Below are positions 35,545-44,684 of a stretch of 64,000 nucleotides of DNA, in pieces (within the stretch, counting starts at the first letter, position 1; the number at the start of each line of letters is the position of its first letter). The DNA comes from JAUWGC01 sp963753055. Lineage in GTDB: Bacteria; Bacteroidota; Bacteroidia; Bacteroidales; B18-G4. The stretch lies in contig CAVWAP010000004.1 in NCBI GenBank assembly GCA_963753055.1, forward strand, positions 434,001 through 498,000, read 5' to 3'. Under the pieces are notes generated by a model. It ran no database searches and was not told where the DNA came from. It saw only the letters and a program-made list of their open reading frames with translations. The position numbers and the translations under genes were made by a program.

Positions 35545-36642
35545 ATGAAATTATCAGAGATTATTTATGAATTGGAAAGTTTTGCGTCACCTGCTCTTCA
35601 GGAAGAATACGACAATTCAGGTTTATTGGTTGGCGACAGGGAGATGGATATTCACAAAGCATTGATATGCCTTGATATTACCGATGAAGTGATGCAGGAA
35701 GCCAGCAGGGATGGTTATAACCTGGTTATTTCTCATCATCCTTTTATTTTTAAGGGGATAAAACGCATTACAGGTGATTTGTTGCACAACAGGATCCTTA
35801 TCCATGCTGTTAAAGAAGAAATTGCCATTTATGCGATGCATACTAACCTTGATAATGATTTTTTTGGTGTGAATGCCATGCTGGGTGCACAGCTGGGATT
35901 GGGGAATTTAAAGATTCTATCCCCAATTGAAGGCAACCTAAGGAAGCTGGTTACGTTTTGCCCGAAAGATCATGCAGAAAAGGTTAGGAATGCATTGTTT
36001 GATGCAGGAGCCGGCCATATAGGCAATTACGATGGCTGTAGTTATAATCTTGATGGACAGGGTACTTTCAGGGCAGGAGAAGGAGCAGATCCCTATGTTG
36101 GGGAACCCGGAAAATTACATTTTGAGGATGAAGTCAGGATCGAAACTATTTTTCCGGAGTACCTAGAGAAAAATATCATTGAAAAGTTGCTGGAAAGTCA
36201 CCCTTACGAGGAAGTTGCCTATGATATTTATCCCCTGCTAAACATTAATTCAAGGGCTGGGGCAGGAATGATCGGTGAATTTAATTCAGCGATGTCTGAG
36301 CAGGAATTCCTTGAATTGTTAAAAAAGAAATTAGGTACAGGGTTTATCCGGCATTCAAAGTTATTGAACAGACCTGTTAAAAAAGTAGCTTTTTGCGGTG
36401 GTTCAGGAAGCTTCTTAATCCAGCGGGCCATGCGTTCAGGGGCAGATGCCTTTATTACAGGCGATATAAAATATCATCAATTTTTCGAGGCAGAGGATAA
36501 AATACTCATAATAGATGTTGGTCATTATGAAAGCGAACAATTTACTAAAGATTTGATAATGCAAATACTAAAGAAAAAATTTCCTAACTTTGCACTCCGA
36601 ATTTCAAAAATCAATACTAACGCTGTTAAATACTTCTCTTAA
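35545..36642 (+). CDS. Nif3-like dinuclear metal center hexameric protein
   Basis: The 365-residue protein is of the Nif3/GCH1-type-1 (YbgI/YqfO) family, a toroidal hexamer with two metal ions per subunit. It shows EYDNSGLLVGD, the metal motif ISHHPFIFKGI, a middle PII-like insert as in YqfO (about 135-235), and GGSGSFLIQRA with GDIKYHQFFEA near the C-terminus. The biochemical role of the family is still unclear; it has been called a GTP cyclohydrolase I type 2 homologue without firm proof. It is followed after 11 bases by the zinc-ribbon gene, a pairing conserved in Bacteroidota. Confidence 0.92.
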   Translation: MKLSEIIYELESFASPALQEEYDNSGLLVGDREMDIHKALICLDITDEVMQEASRDGYNLVISHHPFIFKGIKRITGDLLHNRILIHAVKEEIAIYAMHTNLDNDFFGVNAMLGAQLGLGNLKILSPIEGNLRKLVTFCPKDHAEKVRNALFDAGAGHIGNYDGCSYNLDGQGTFRAGEGADPYVGEPGKLHFEDEVRIETIFPEYLEKNIIEKLLESHPYEEVAYDIYPLLNINSRAGAGMIGEFNSAMSEQEFLELLKKKLGTGFIRHSKLLNRPVKKVAFCGGSGSFLIQRAMRSGADAFITGDIKYHQFFEAEDKILIIDVGHYESEQFTKDLIMQILKKKFPNFALRISKINTNAVKYFS

Positions 36643-36653
36643 TTATCAATAAT

Positions 36654-37778
36654 ATGGCAAAAGCGGCAAGTTCCAAAGCAAAAGCTCCGGCTAAAAAGAC
36701 GACAAAGACCACAAAGAAAGCAACAGAAACGGCTAAGGCTGCTCCTAAGGCTGCTACAAAAGCTGCCCCCAAGGCTGCTGTAAAAGCTGCTCCCAAGGCT
36801 GCGGTAAAAGCTGCCCCCAAGGCTACGGTAAAAGCTGCTCCTAAGGCTGCTGCAAAAGCTACCCCCAAGGCTGCTGCAAAAGCTGCCCCCAAGGCTGCTG
36901 CAAAAGCTGCTCCTAAGGCTGCTGCTAAGGCTGCTCCCAAGGCTGCTGCAAAAGCTGCCCCCAAGGCTGCCCCCAAAGTTGCTGCAAAGGTTGCCCCAAA
37001 AGTACAGGCAAGGCAGGCAGGAACTGAAGATATAGTAGAACTGAAAGTAGAAAGAACGCTAAAAGCATTATATAGCCTGCAGCAAATTGATTCTCAGATT
37101 GACAAAATCAGGTCAGTCAGGGGTGAACTTCCACTCGAGGTACAGGATCTGGAAGATGAGATCATTGGACTGGAGACAAGGGTTACCAATTACAAGAATG
37201 AGATAGATGCTGTTAATAAATCCATCACTGACAAACAACAATCTATCAAAGACAGTGAGTCGCTGATCAAAAAGTACAAAGAACAGCAAATGAATGTCAG
37301 GAACAACAGGGAGTATGATTCACTTTCAAAAGAGATTGAATTTCAAACCCTGGAAATTCAGCTGGCAGAAAAGCGGATCAATGAAAGCAAACTGGATTTG
37401 GAAGGCAAAGGCGAAGAGATTGGGAAATCTGAAGAAAAGCTTGAGGAGCGCAGAAAAGACCTTGAAGTGAAAAAAAGTGAATTGACTGATATTGTTGCTG
37501 AGACGGAAAAGGAAGAAGATGATCTGAGAGCAAATTCTAATGTCAATCAAGAGCATATAGAGGATCGCTTGCTTATTGCTTACAAGAGGATCAGAAAGAA
37601 TGCCAGAAATGGATTAGCGGTGGTTAAGATCGAGAGGGATGCCTGCGGCGGTTGTTTTAATAAAATACCACCACAGCATCAACTGGATATTCGTATGCAT
37701 AAGAAGATCATTGTCTGTGAGTATTGTGGTAGGATCCTGGTTGATCATGATATTGCCAACACAGTAGATATAAATTAA
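36654..37778 (+). CDS. C4-type zinc-ribbon protein with histone-H1-like repeat tail
   Basis: The C-terminal part (about 120-374) is the coiled-coil plus zinc-ribbon protein (zf-RING_7/DUF164) usually found next to nif3, with zinc cysteines Cys331, Cys334, Cys355 and Cys358. The first 117 residues are unusual: a Lys/Thr-rich start and then ten tandem copies of KAAPKAA followed by T, V, A or P (28-107). This gives a very basic Lys-Ala-Pro tail like histone H1 or bacterial HU/AlgP tails, suggesting nucleic-acid or other polyanion binding. Family members are normally about 250 residues. It overlaps the TPR gene by one base (TAATG). Confidence 0.85.
   Translation: MAKAASSKAKAPAKKTTKTTKKATETAKAAPKAATKAAPKAAVKAAPKAAVKAAPKATVKAAPKAAAKATPKAAAKAAPKAAAKAAPKAAAKAAPKAAAKAAPKAAPKVAAKVAPKVQARQAGTEDIVELKVERTLKALYSLQQIDSQIDKIRSVRGELPLEVQDLEDEIIGLETRVTNYKNEIDAVNKSITDKQQSIKDSESLIKKYKEQQMNVRNNREYDSLSKEIEFQTLEIQLAEKRINESKLDLEGKGEEIGKSEEKLEERRKDLEVKKSELTDIVAETEKEEDDLRANSNVNQEHIEDRLLIAYKRIRKNARNGLAVVKIERDACGGCFNKIPPQHQLDIRMHKKIIVCEYCGRILVDHDIANTVDIN
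36735..36974 (+). repeat. Ten tandem 24-base coding repeats (KAAPKAAx)
   Basis: Ten direct repeats of 24 bases with the pattern aaagctgcYccYaaggctgctgYa encode KAAPKAA plus one variable residue. Copies differ mainly at third positions and at a few second-base changes (ATV, ATP). Copy number is likely to vary between strains by slippage or recombination. The repeats lie wholly inside the zinc-ribbon gene; the long Ala-rich open frame on the other strand is a by-product of them. Confidence 0.95.
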
Positions 37779-39256
37779 TGGTCAGGTTACTTCTTGGAGC
37801 CATTCTTGTTTTTTTCTCATTAGAAATCTTAGCGCAGTATGATTTTAATACAAGGTGCATTAAGGCATACAATGCTGCAACAAACCTCGAGTTCGACAGG
37901 GGAAAAGGGTTGCTGGAAGAAGAATTGAAAGAAAACCCAGATAACCTGGTACCAATCCTGATTGCGAATTACATAGATTTTCTTCAAGTTGTTATCGGTG
38001 AGCAAGAAGATGATTTTAAGCAACTGAAAAGCAATAAAAGCAAAAGGATCCGCATCCTTGAAAAAGCTTCCGATAATTCACCTTATTACCGGTATAGCCT
38101 GGCCAGCATAAATTTGCAATGGGCCCTTGTCAGGTCTAAATTTAATGATTATACCCGCGCAGCTTTCGAAACCCGCAAAGCATATTTTCTCTTACAGTCA
38201 AACCAGGAACAGCATCCTGATTTCACACCGAATATGATTGGCCTGGGCGTAATGCACACACTGGTTGGCACCATACCTGACCAGTACCAATGGGTAATAA
38301 ATATTTTTGGATTACACGGATCGGTTATTCAAGGGCTGGAAGAGCTGGATAGCACAACTACCCTTATTAAAACCGGTGAATACAGTTATTTAATGCCGGA
38401 ATGCTTGTTCTTCATCACTTTCCTGAGTATGAATTTTCAGTCTGATATCAATCTGAGCGATGATTATCTTGAATTACTTGAGGAATACTCCAAAGAACAT
38501 ATCCTTCTGAATTATGCCTATGCCAGGTACCTGATGAAATCAGGACATAACGACCAGGCTATTGATATCCTGTCGAACAGGGAAAAGGTAAGCGGGCAAT
38601 ACCCCTTCTATTATCTTGATTACCTGCTGGGTAAGGCAAAACTTAACAGGCTTGATCCTGAGGCCGATAAGCCATTCTATACCTATGTAGTGAACCATAA
38701 AGGTGGGAATTATATCAAAGCTAGTTATCAAAAGCTGGCCTGGTATAACCTGGTGAATGGCAATGAGAAAGGGTATATTGAAAATATGGGCAAAGTGCTG
38801 CAATACGGTCAGGCTGTTATTGATGCTGACAAGCAGGCTATGATGGAGGCTGAGACCATGGATATGCCAAATGTTGATCTCCTGAAGAGTCGCTTATTAT
38901 TCGATGGGGGCTATTATGCTGATGCTGAGAAAGTGTTGCTTAGCCATAATATTATTCTTAATAATCGTAAGGATTCAGTTGAGTTCACTTATCGCCTGGG
39001 ACGGATAAATCATTCATGGAAAAAAATTGATAAGGCAAAAACCTATTACCAGGAATGTATCATTAAAGGATCAGACTTGCCAAACTATTTTGCAGCCAAT
39101 GCTGCTTTGCACCTGGGCATGATCTATGAGGAGCAGGGTGATTACACTATGGCGAGGGAGTATTACAAGATGTGTTTGAATATGGATTTTACTGAATATA
39201 AAGACAGTATTACACAAAAAGCGAAAGCTGGATTGAATAGGGTGAAGGGTGATTAA
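37778..39256 (+). CDS. TPR-repeat exported protein
   Basis: The 492-residue protein has a signal peptide (MVRLLLGAILVFFSLEILAQ), followed by helical TPR-like repeats throughout. The clearest ones are at the C-terminus (FAANAALHLGMIYEEQGDYT, then AREYYKMCL). The middle resembles the tetratricopeptide proteins grouped around DUF3808/IML2, but I would not name a family. It is probably periplasmic or membrane-associated and serves as a scaffold. Its start overlaps the stop of the zinc-ribbon gene (TAATG), and its own stop interlocks with the convergent porin gene (TTAA). Confidence 0.8.
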   Translation: MVRLLLGAILVFFSLEILAQYDFNTRCIKAYNAATNLEFDRGKGLLEEELKENPDNLVPILIANYIDFLQVVIGEQEDDFKQLKSNKSKRIRILEKASDNSPYYRYSLASINLQWALVRSKFNDYTRAAFETRKAYFLLQSNQEQHPDFTPNMIGLGVMHTLVGTIPDQYQWVINIFGLHGSVIQGLEELDSTTTLIKTGEYSYLMPECLFFITFLSMNFQSDINLSDDYLELLEEYSKEHILLNYAYARYLMKSGHNDQAIDILSNREKVSGQYPFYYLDYLLGKAKLNRLDPEADKPFYTYVVNHKGGNYIKASYQKLAWYNLVNGNEKGYIENMGKVLQYGQAVIDADKQAMMEAETMDMPNVDLLKSRLLFDGGYYADAEKVLLSHNIILNNRKDSVEFTYRLGRINHSWKKIDKAKTYYQECIIKGSDLPNYFAANAALHLGMIYEEQGDYTMAREYYKMCLNMDFTEYKDSITQKAKAGLNRVKGD

Positions 39257-40734
39257 AACCTGGTGCCCAAAGTAAAGAGGACACGATGGGATCTCATGGT
39301 GTTGTCTGCCATAGCCACATAATCACCATATCCATAAAGATAATAATCCTCTTTTGAAGTAGAATAGACATAAGCCATATCAATAAAGAACTTGTCAAAT
39401 TTCATGCCTATCCCACCGGAATAGGATCTTAAGCTACCGTCATTGATTCCGTTACTGTAAGGACTTGCGTAATAAGCGTAACCCGCGCGGAAGCTAAATA
39501 TATTATATCTCCATTCTGTTCCAATACGTATATTGTGGGTGGATTTATATCCTGTTTGAATGTCCTCATTAACCCAGGAAGGCGTCCGGTTGAAGCGTGC
39601 ATTTGAATAATCGATATATTCATAATCGGCACTGATCAATCCATGTGGTGCTATTATAAATGCGATATTACCCATTGCCTTCAGAGGTGTAGTTAACTCG
39701 TAATATTTTGACCAGACATTATCCTTGTTGTAACTGCTATATCCGGCAGTGTCGAGGGTTTTAAACTCTGATGACATATAAACCCTGTTATAATCCTTCA
39801 TGTTGTTGTAAAATGTTGGTGTGTGGATAGCACCACCAATACGTAACCAGTCGACCGGACGGACCAGGACGCCAAATTTGAAATTAAATCCACTGCCCTT
39901 TGTTTCCAATTCCGTGATACGGTGCATCCGGCTTATGTCATTCCCAGGGTCGGTATACTCTTCTGAATAGCTTGCTTCTTCGAAATATCTTATCCATGGA
40001 ATAGAAAATGTACCACCGAGATAAAGTACATCATTGAAATTTCCACCCATGGTAAATACAAACTCATTCATGGATCCCCAGCTCTGGTATTGTAAAGTCT
40101 GGTAAGTTCCTGGATTTAAGACCGGGTTCACATAGGATGAAGGACTTCCACTCCCATCGAGATCCATGAGGTAAGTCCACCAGGCCGGGTTCAGGTCGTA
40201 TGCATACATATAGTCCAGATCATCCTCTATCTGATCAAAGGGAATACTGTTGTCTGTTGCATAGGTTGAATATACATCCAGGAGGGAATTATCAGTATTA
40301 AAGCCACTGATATACATCCTGTTGTTAAAGTCTTGCAGGCGGTTGATACCGAGCCCAAACTGAATATTTCTCCATCCAGTCTGTTTTTTAGAAGAGGGGA
40401 ATGCCCGGGTAAAAATTAATCCTGCATTGCCCAGGTTGAAGTTGGCACGATAATCATTATATAAGTTTCCCATGTAGGCTGACTCTGTTCCTCCTGAATA
40501 AATACTGGGAGTGATGGTAAATTCTGAACTCCTGTATAATCCAATACCGGCAGGGTTGGTACTGAGAACTGTAAAGTCAGCTCCTACAGCTCCATATGCA
40601 CCACCCATTGCCATGTAGCGTGCAGTTCCTCCGATAAAAAGCCTTGAGTATCTCAGCGCATCCACAGCCGTTTGGGCGGATGTACTGAGCAGCAGTGTGG
40701 TCATAATGATTATAGTCGTCAGTAGTTTTTTCAT
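39253..40734 (-). CDS. OmpP1/FadL/TodX-type outer-membrane transporter
   Basis: The 493 residues start with a signal peptide ending STSAQ. The conserved FadL-type opening follows (ARYMAMGGAYGAVGADFTVLSTNPAGIGLYR), where the NPAG(I/L) loop is typical of the hatch domain. Many beta strands run to a final SHRVLFTLGTRF. Family members move hydrophobic compounds such as fatty acids or toluene across the outer membrane; the substrate here is unknown. In Bacteroidota similar proteins (PorV-related) also serve T9SS, so this is a second possibility. It lies 34 bases downstream of the Gly/Tyr/Trp-rich lipoprotein on the same strand. Confidence 0.87.
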   Translation of the reverse strand: MKKLLTTIIIMTTLLLSTSAQTAVDALRYSRLFIGGTARYMAMGGAYGAVGADFTVLSTNPAGIGLYRSSEFTITPSIYSGGTESAYMGNLYNDYRANFNLGNAGLIFTRAFPSSKKQTGWRNIQFGLGINRLQDFNNRMYISGFNTDNSLLDVYSTYATDNSIPFDQIEDDLDYMYAYDLNPAWWTYLMDLDGSGSPSSYVNPVLNPGTYQTLQYQSWGSMNEFVFTMGGNFNDVLYLGGTFSIPWIRYFEEASYSEEYTDPGNDISRMHRITELETKGSGFNFKFGVLVRPVDWLRIGGAIHTPTFYNNMKDYNRVYMSSEFKTLDTAGYSSYNKDNVWSKYYELTTPLKAMGNIAFIIAPHGLISADYEYIDYSNARFNRTPSWVNEDIQTGYKSTHNIRIGTEWRYNIFSFRAGYAYYASPYSNGINDGSLRSYSGGIGMKFDKFFIDMAYVYSTSKEDYYLYGYGDYVAMADNTMRSHRVLFTLGTRF

Positions 40735-40768
40735 GATGAAAATGCGTTACAATGAGTATATACAGGAA

Positions 40769-42382
40769 CTACCTTCTGCCACCGCCACGTGATCCGCCAC
40801 CGGATGATCCACCGCGTGATCCGCCGCCTTTTGAACCTCCACCTCCGCCACCTGATCTTGATGGTGATGAAAAACTTCTGCTTGGACTCCTTGAAGGTGT
40901 TGAATAGCTTCTTGGTGTTGATTTAGAAGGTGTTGACATCTTTGTATTGGTCCTGCTTGGAGATGTTATAGTCCTGGCATTAGATTTAGAAGGTGTTGAA
41001 TATGTCCTGTTGTTAGTACGGGCAGGTGTCTGGCCACTTGTGTTATTAGGTGCAGGCCTGCTTTGAATTTTTGCAGATTGCGTGCGGGCGTTCTGGTTTG
41101 CACTGTTGTTACCCGACGGTGTCTTTGTATAGTTGCGTTGTGGCAAAGCCTTTGGATTGGAGTATTCCTGGCTTGACCTGGCTTTCCTGTACTCAGGTGC
41201 CTGGTATGTCTTGGGCTTTGAATAACGCTTCTCTGGTTTTGCATTTGGAGAAGTCCTGGTATATTTTTTCTCCTGAGGTGTCCTGGCACTTGTACCTGGA
41301 GTTTTTGCTTGAGAAGTCCTGGCCTGAGGCGTCTTAGCCTGTGGTGTATTTGCCCCAGAAGTTCTGGCTTCAGGTGTACCTGGTTTAGTAAGTTTTGTCT
41401 TTACAGCCCTGGGTTGAGTTCCATTATTTTCTTTTGCTGTCCGGGCTACCGGTGTGTTATTATCGTTACCAGCACTTGTCTTAACTCTTGGAGTGGCAGG
41501 TGTCATATTGCCTCCATCGACTGTCCGTGCCTGGGCGTAAGCTGTTGGTTCTTGGTTTATTTCACCACTGGTTCGGGCATCCAGGCTCCTGCCACCACCT
41601 GTTCCATTGGTGTTCAGGCCTCTGCTGCCACGCTGTCCGCCATAATATGAGTTACCATAATATGCATAAGGTGTAGGATAACCATATCCATAATAGCCGT
41701 CCCAATATCCGTTCCAGTAACCGCTCCAGTAACTGCAGCTTCCCCAACCACAACCGTAATATGGGTATCCATAACCATAACCATAATATGGCCAGCTGTA
41801 ACCCCAGCCATAGCTATAATATGGCCATCCCCAGCCCCAACCGTATCCATATGAAGGCCATCCCCAGCCGTACCCGTATGAAGGGTATCCCCAGCCATAT
41901 CCTATGCCAACTCCAATACCCATTCCTACTCCAACTCCCATGGAAAAGGAGACACTGGAAGTAGGACTTCCATATCCACCGTAAATATTAGTTCCATAAG
42001 TATCGGGGTCTTCAGTGTAGTAATAATTATCAGTATAGTATTCATCGTAATAGCCCATATCAGGATTATCCTGGTGGAAGCGTTTTAATCTTGCAGTGTA
42101 CTCGTAGTCATAATAATCATCCATGTTGAAGTCTTCTTCATAATAGGCTTCACTGCTGCCACCTGTCTGTGCATCGTTGAACCTGGAATCATACTGTGTA
42201 TTACTGTAAACTTCTTTTGATGTGTAAGTACCTGGTTGAGTACTTGCCTTTACTGTACTTTTTTGTTGTTGAGATTTTGATGAATAATATGCATCATCAT
42301 ATGCAGTAGAGGAGTCTTGTGAAGACGAACAGGAGATCATCAGAAGTGCGATTGCCGGGATGAGGATTGTTAGTGTTTTCAT
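40769..42382 (-). CDS. Low-complexity Gly/Tyr/Trp-rich lipoprotein
   Basis: The 537-residue protein has a signal with lipobox and predicted lipidated Cys18 (LLMISC). After that it has no recognisable domain. It reads in blocks: Tyr/Asp/Ser-rich (19-130), Gly/Tyr/Trp/Pro-rich with repeated GYGWGW-type units (133-248), a Thr/Pro/Arg/Lys/Asn/Ser-rich region with repeated ART and PSK/PSR units, and a Gly/Ser/Arg tail ending in GGGRR. It is probably displayed at the cell surface or in the periplasm, and may be structural or adhesive. Codon use matches its neighbours. It is divergent from proS. Confidence 0.8.
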   Translation of the reverse strand: MKTLTILIPAIALLMISCSSSQDSSTAYDDAYYSSKSQQQKSTVKASTQPGTYTSKEVYSNTQYDSRFNDAQTGGSSEAYYEEDFNMDDYYDYEYTARLKRFHQDNPDMGYYDEYYTDNYYYTEDPDTYGTNIYGGYGSPTSSVSFSMGVGVGMGIGVGIGYGWGYPSYGYGWGWPSYGYGWGWGWPYYSYGWGYSWPYYGYGYGYPYYGCGWGSCSYWSGYWNGYWDGYYGYGYPTPYAYYGNSYYGGQRGSRGLNTNGTGGGRSLDARTSGEINQEPTAYAQARTVDGGNMTPATPRVKTSAGNDNNTPVARTAKENNGTQPRAVKTKLTKPGTPEARTSGANTPQAKTPQARTSQAKTPGTSARTPQEKKYTRTSPNAKPEKRYSKPKTYQAPEYRKARSSQEYSNPKALPQRNYTKTPSGNNSANQNARTQSAKIQSRPAPNNTSGQTPARTNNRTYSTPSKSNARTITSPSRTNTKMSTPSKSTPRSYSTPSRSPSRSFSSPSRSGGGGGGSKGGGSRGGSSGGGSRGGGRR

Positions 42383-42402
42383 GGTGGGCTCCTTTTTTTT
42401 AT

Positions 42403-42410
42403 TAAATTTG
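42403..42410 (+). promoter_or_regulatory. Candidate -7 box of proS
   Basis: TAAATTTG, followed by T, fits the -7 consensus and lies 48 bases upstream of the proS ATG, in the short gap after the divergent lipoprotein start. Confidence 0.4.
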
Positions 42411-42458
42411 TTGCGATTGTTTATTTGAATAAAAGCAAATACTATACCAAAATCGAAA

Positions 42459-43934
42459 ATGGCTAAAGATTTTTCTACAAGAAGTGAAAATTACTCTCAG
42501 TGGTACAACGACCTGGTCATTAAAGCTGACCTGGCTGAAAACTCGGCTGTGAGAGGCTGTATGGTTATAAAACCCTATGGCTATGCCATCTGGGAAAAGA
42601 TGCAAGCTGCATTGGATAAGATGTTTAAAGATACCGGGCATTCCAATGCTTATTTCCCGCTTTTTATACCTAAGTCATTTTTTAGCAAGGAAGCCAGCCA
42701 TGTGGAAGGATTTGCTAAAGAGTGTGCCGTGGTTACCCATTATCGTTTAAAAACTTCTGAGGATGGCAAAGGAATTGTTGTTGACGAGGACGCGAAGCTT
42801 GAAGAGGAGTTGATCATTAGACCAACTTCTGAAACTATTATCTGGGATACTTATAAAAATTGGATACAATCATACCGAGACCTGCCTATCCTTATTAATC
42901 AATGGGCAAACGTCGTTAGATGGGAAATGAGAACAAGGTTGTTCCTGCGTACAGCAGAGTTTCTCTGGCAGGAAGGGCATACAGCACATGCCACCGAACA
43001 GGAGGCCCTGGAAGAAACCAGGAAGATTCTCGACATCTATGCAAGCTTTGCAGAGAACTGGATGGCGGTACCTGTACTGAAAGGGACAAAATCAATTAAT
43101 GAAAGATTTGCCGGTGCCATAGATACATATTGCATCGAAGCTCTGATGCAGGATGGAAAGGCACTTCAATCAGGTACTTCACATTTCCTGGGGCAGAATT
43201 TTGCCAAAGCCTTTGATGTAAAGTTTCTTACCAAGGAGAACAAGCTGGAGTATGTCTGGGCAACATCCTGGGGCGTTTCCACTAGATTAATGGGTGCCCT
43301 CGTTATGGCCCATTCAGATGATAATGGTCTTGTTTTACCACCAAAGCTCGCTCCAATACAGGTAGTGATCATTCCTATATATAAAAATGATGAACAACTG
43401 GAGCAGATCAATGAAAGGGCTGAAGCAATAAAGACTGCCCTTGAGGCAAAGGGAATCTCAGTAAAATACGATAACCGCGATACATACAAACCGGGTTGGA
43501 AGTTCAATGAGTATGAATTCAAAGGTGTTCCTGTGCGGCTGGCTATCGGTCCACGTGACCTCGAAAATGGAACTGTTGAAGTAGCTAGAAGAGATACTCT
43601 CGAAAAAGAATTACTCCAGCTTACCGACATAGAGCATAAAGTGGAGCACTTGCTGGATAAGATCCAGGATAACCTGTTCCAGAAAGCGATGTCTTTCAGG
43701 GAAGAAAACACCTTTATCGCTAATAGCTGGGAGGAATTCAAAAAGATTATCGATGAAACGGGAGGCTTTGTACTTGCTCATTGGGATGGCACAGCAGAGA
43801 CTGAGATTAAAATTAAAGATGAAACCAAGGCCACTATTCGTGTGATTCCTCTGGATGGTGAAATTGAAGAAGGAAAGTGCATATACACAGGTAAACCATC
43901 CAAACAAAGGGTGGTCTTTGCCAAGGCTTATTAA
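42459..43934 (+). CDS. proS: Proline--tRNA ligase (eukaryote/archaeal-like type)
   Basis: ProRS charges tRNA-Pro. The 491 residues are the short class without the bacterial INS editing domain: motif 1 (NAYFPLFIPKSFFSKEA), the TXE loop RPTSETIIWDTY and motif 2 (RWEMRTRLFLRTAEFLWQEG). The anticodon-binding domain and a C-terminal extension ending in RVVFAKAY complete it, as in the eukaryote-like ProRS group. It is preceded by a -7 box and its stop interlocks with the head-GIN gene (TTAA). Confidence 0.95.
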   Translation: MAKDFSTRSENYSQWYNDLVIKADLAENSAVRGCMVIKPYGYAIWEKMQAALDKMFKDTGHSNAYFPLFIPKSFFSKEASHVEGFAKECAVVTHYRLKTSEDGKGIVVDEDAKLEEELIIRPTSETIIWDTYKNWIQSYRDLPILINQWANVVRWEMRTRLFLRTAEFLWQEGHTAHATEQEALEETRKILDIYASFAENWMAVPVLKGTKSINERFAGAIDTYCIEALMQDGKALQSGTSHFLGQNFAKAFDVKFLTKENKLEYVWATSWGVSTRLMGALVMAHSDDNGLVLPPKLAPIQVVIIPIYKNDEQLEQINERAEAIKTALEAKGISVKYDNRDTYKPGWKFNEYEFKGVPVRLAIGPRDLENGTVEVARRDTLEKELLQLTDIEHKVEHLLDKIQDNLFQKAMSFREENTFIANSWEEFKKIIDETGGFVLAHWDGTAETEIKIKDETKATIRVIPLDGEIEEGKCIYTGKPSKQRVVFAKAY

Positions 43935-44683
43935 TCTAACTTTATCAGTTTACCTGTACTATTCTCTGTTTTTGATATTGAATACGGATCACCTGTATAA
44001 TAAACATTCCCGGCGTTATCAATTACAACTTCTAACTCCATATGCACCTGAATGTAGCAATCATTGGTGCTGCTGCTTCCCATATATGTGAAATTAGTAT
44101 TCAGGTCAAGGCAATCAACGGGCCCATAGGCATTGGATGAGATATAATTGACCACGGAATTGCCATGAACGTGCAGGTCGACCGTGCCTTCATTTAATTG
44201 AAGGTATGACTTCCCTGTTTCGATTTGCAAATCAATACTGCCTCCGCCTTCCTTGACCAGGACTTGTATCGAATCTGTTATCAATGTGTTCATAGAGTAC
44301 ACATTCCCAGATGATTGATAAATAATACTATCAAGATCAACAACAGTTAAGTGCACTTTCATGGGTTTATCATAACTCCTTACCCAGTTACACCTGTTAT
44401 CATTCGAGATTGTCAAAACACTATCCTTGATCACGGTTTTGATGTTTTTCTGAAGATTTTTACCAGCCTCAACGGCAATTGAATATGATGCTCCCTGCGT
44501 GATGTATAAATCAAGATTGTTTTTGAGAACAATTCCTCCAAAATATGATGCCGACCTCTCTTGTGTTACTATTTCACCAGTGCTTTTAAAGCAATCAAAC
44601 ATATTATCTTTCTTGCACCCGGCAAAGGTACCCAGGATTGCTAATCCTGATATAAAGCTGATGATTCTTAAGTTAACTTTCAT
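43931..44683 (-). CDS. Head-GIN domain (DUF2807) lipoprotein
   Basis: The 250-residue protein has a lipoprotein signal with Cys23 in GTFAGCKKD. A single right-handed beta-structure domain follows in which short Gly/Asn/Ser-rich strands alternate, typical of DUF2807 (head GIN, putative autotransporter adhesin). The function is unknown; such proteins are common in Bacteroidota and are thought to be surface or periplasmic. It starts one base after the PagL-like gene ends and is probably cotranscribed with it. Its 3' end interlocks with proS. Confidence 0.85.
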   Translation of the reverse strand: MKVNLRIISFISGLAILGTFAGCKKDNMFDCFKSTGEIVTQERSASYFGGIVLKNNLDLYITQGASYSIAVEAGKNLQKNIKTVIKDSVLTISNDNRCNWVRSYDKPMKVHLTVVDLDSIIYQSSGNVYSMNTLITDSIQVLVKEGGGSIDLQIETGKSYLQLNEGTVDLHVHGNSVVNYISSNAYGPVDCLDLNTNFTYMGSSSTNDCYIQVHMELEVVIDNAGNVYYTGDPYSISKTENSTGKLIKLD

Positions 44684-44684
44684 T

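Noticed and set aside
36735..36974. Regular 24-base repeats that could suggest a CRISPR array.
   Set aside because: There are no unique spacers, the units are contiguous and in frame, and no cas genes are near.
36626..36976. A 116-residue Ala/Gly-rich open frame on the minus strand over the tandem repeats.
   Set aside because: It is the mirror image of the KAAPKAA coding repeats; the plus-strand frame continues into a recognisable zinc-ribbon protein.
43166..43741. A 191-residue minus-strand open frame inside proS.
   Set aside because: It lies wholly within a strongly conserved synthetase gene and has no recognisable motif.
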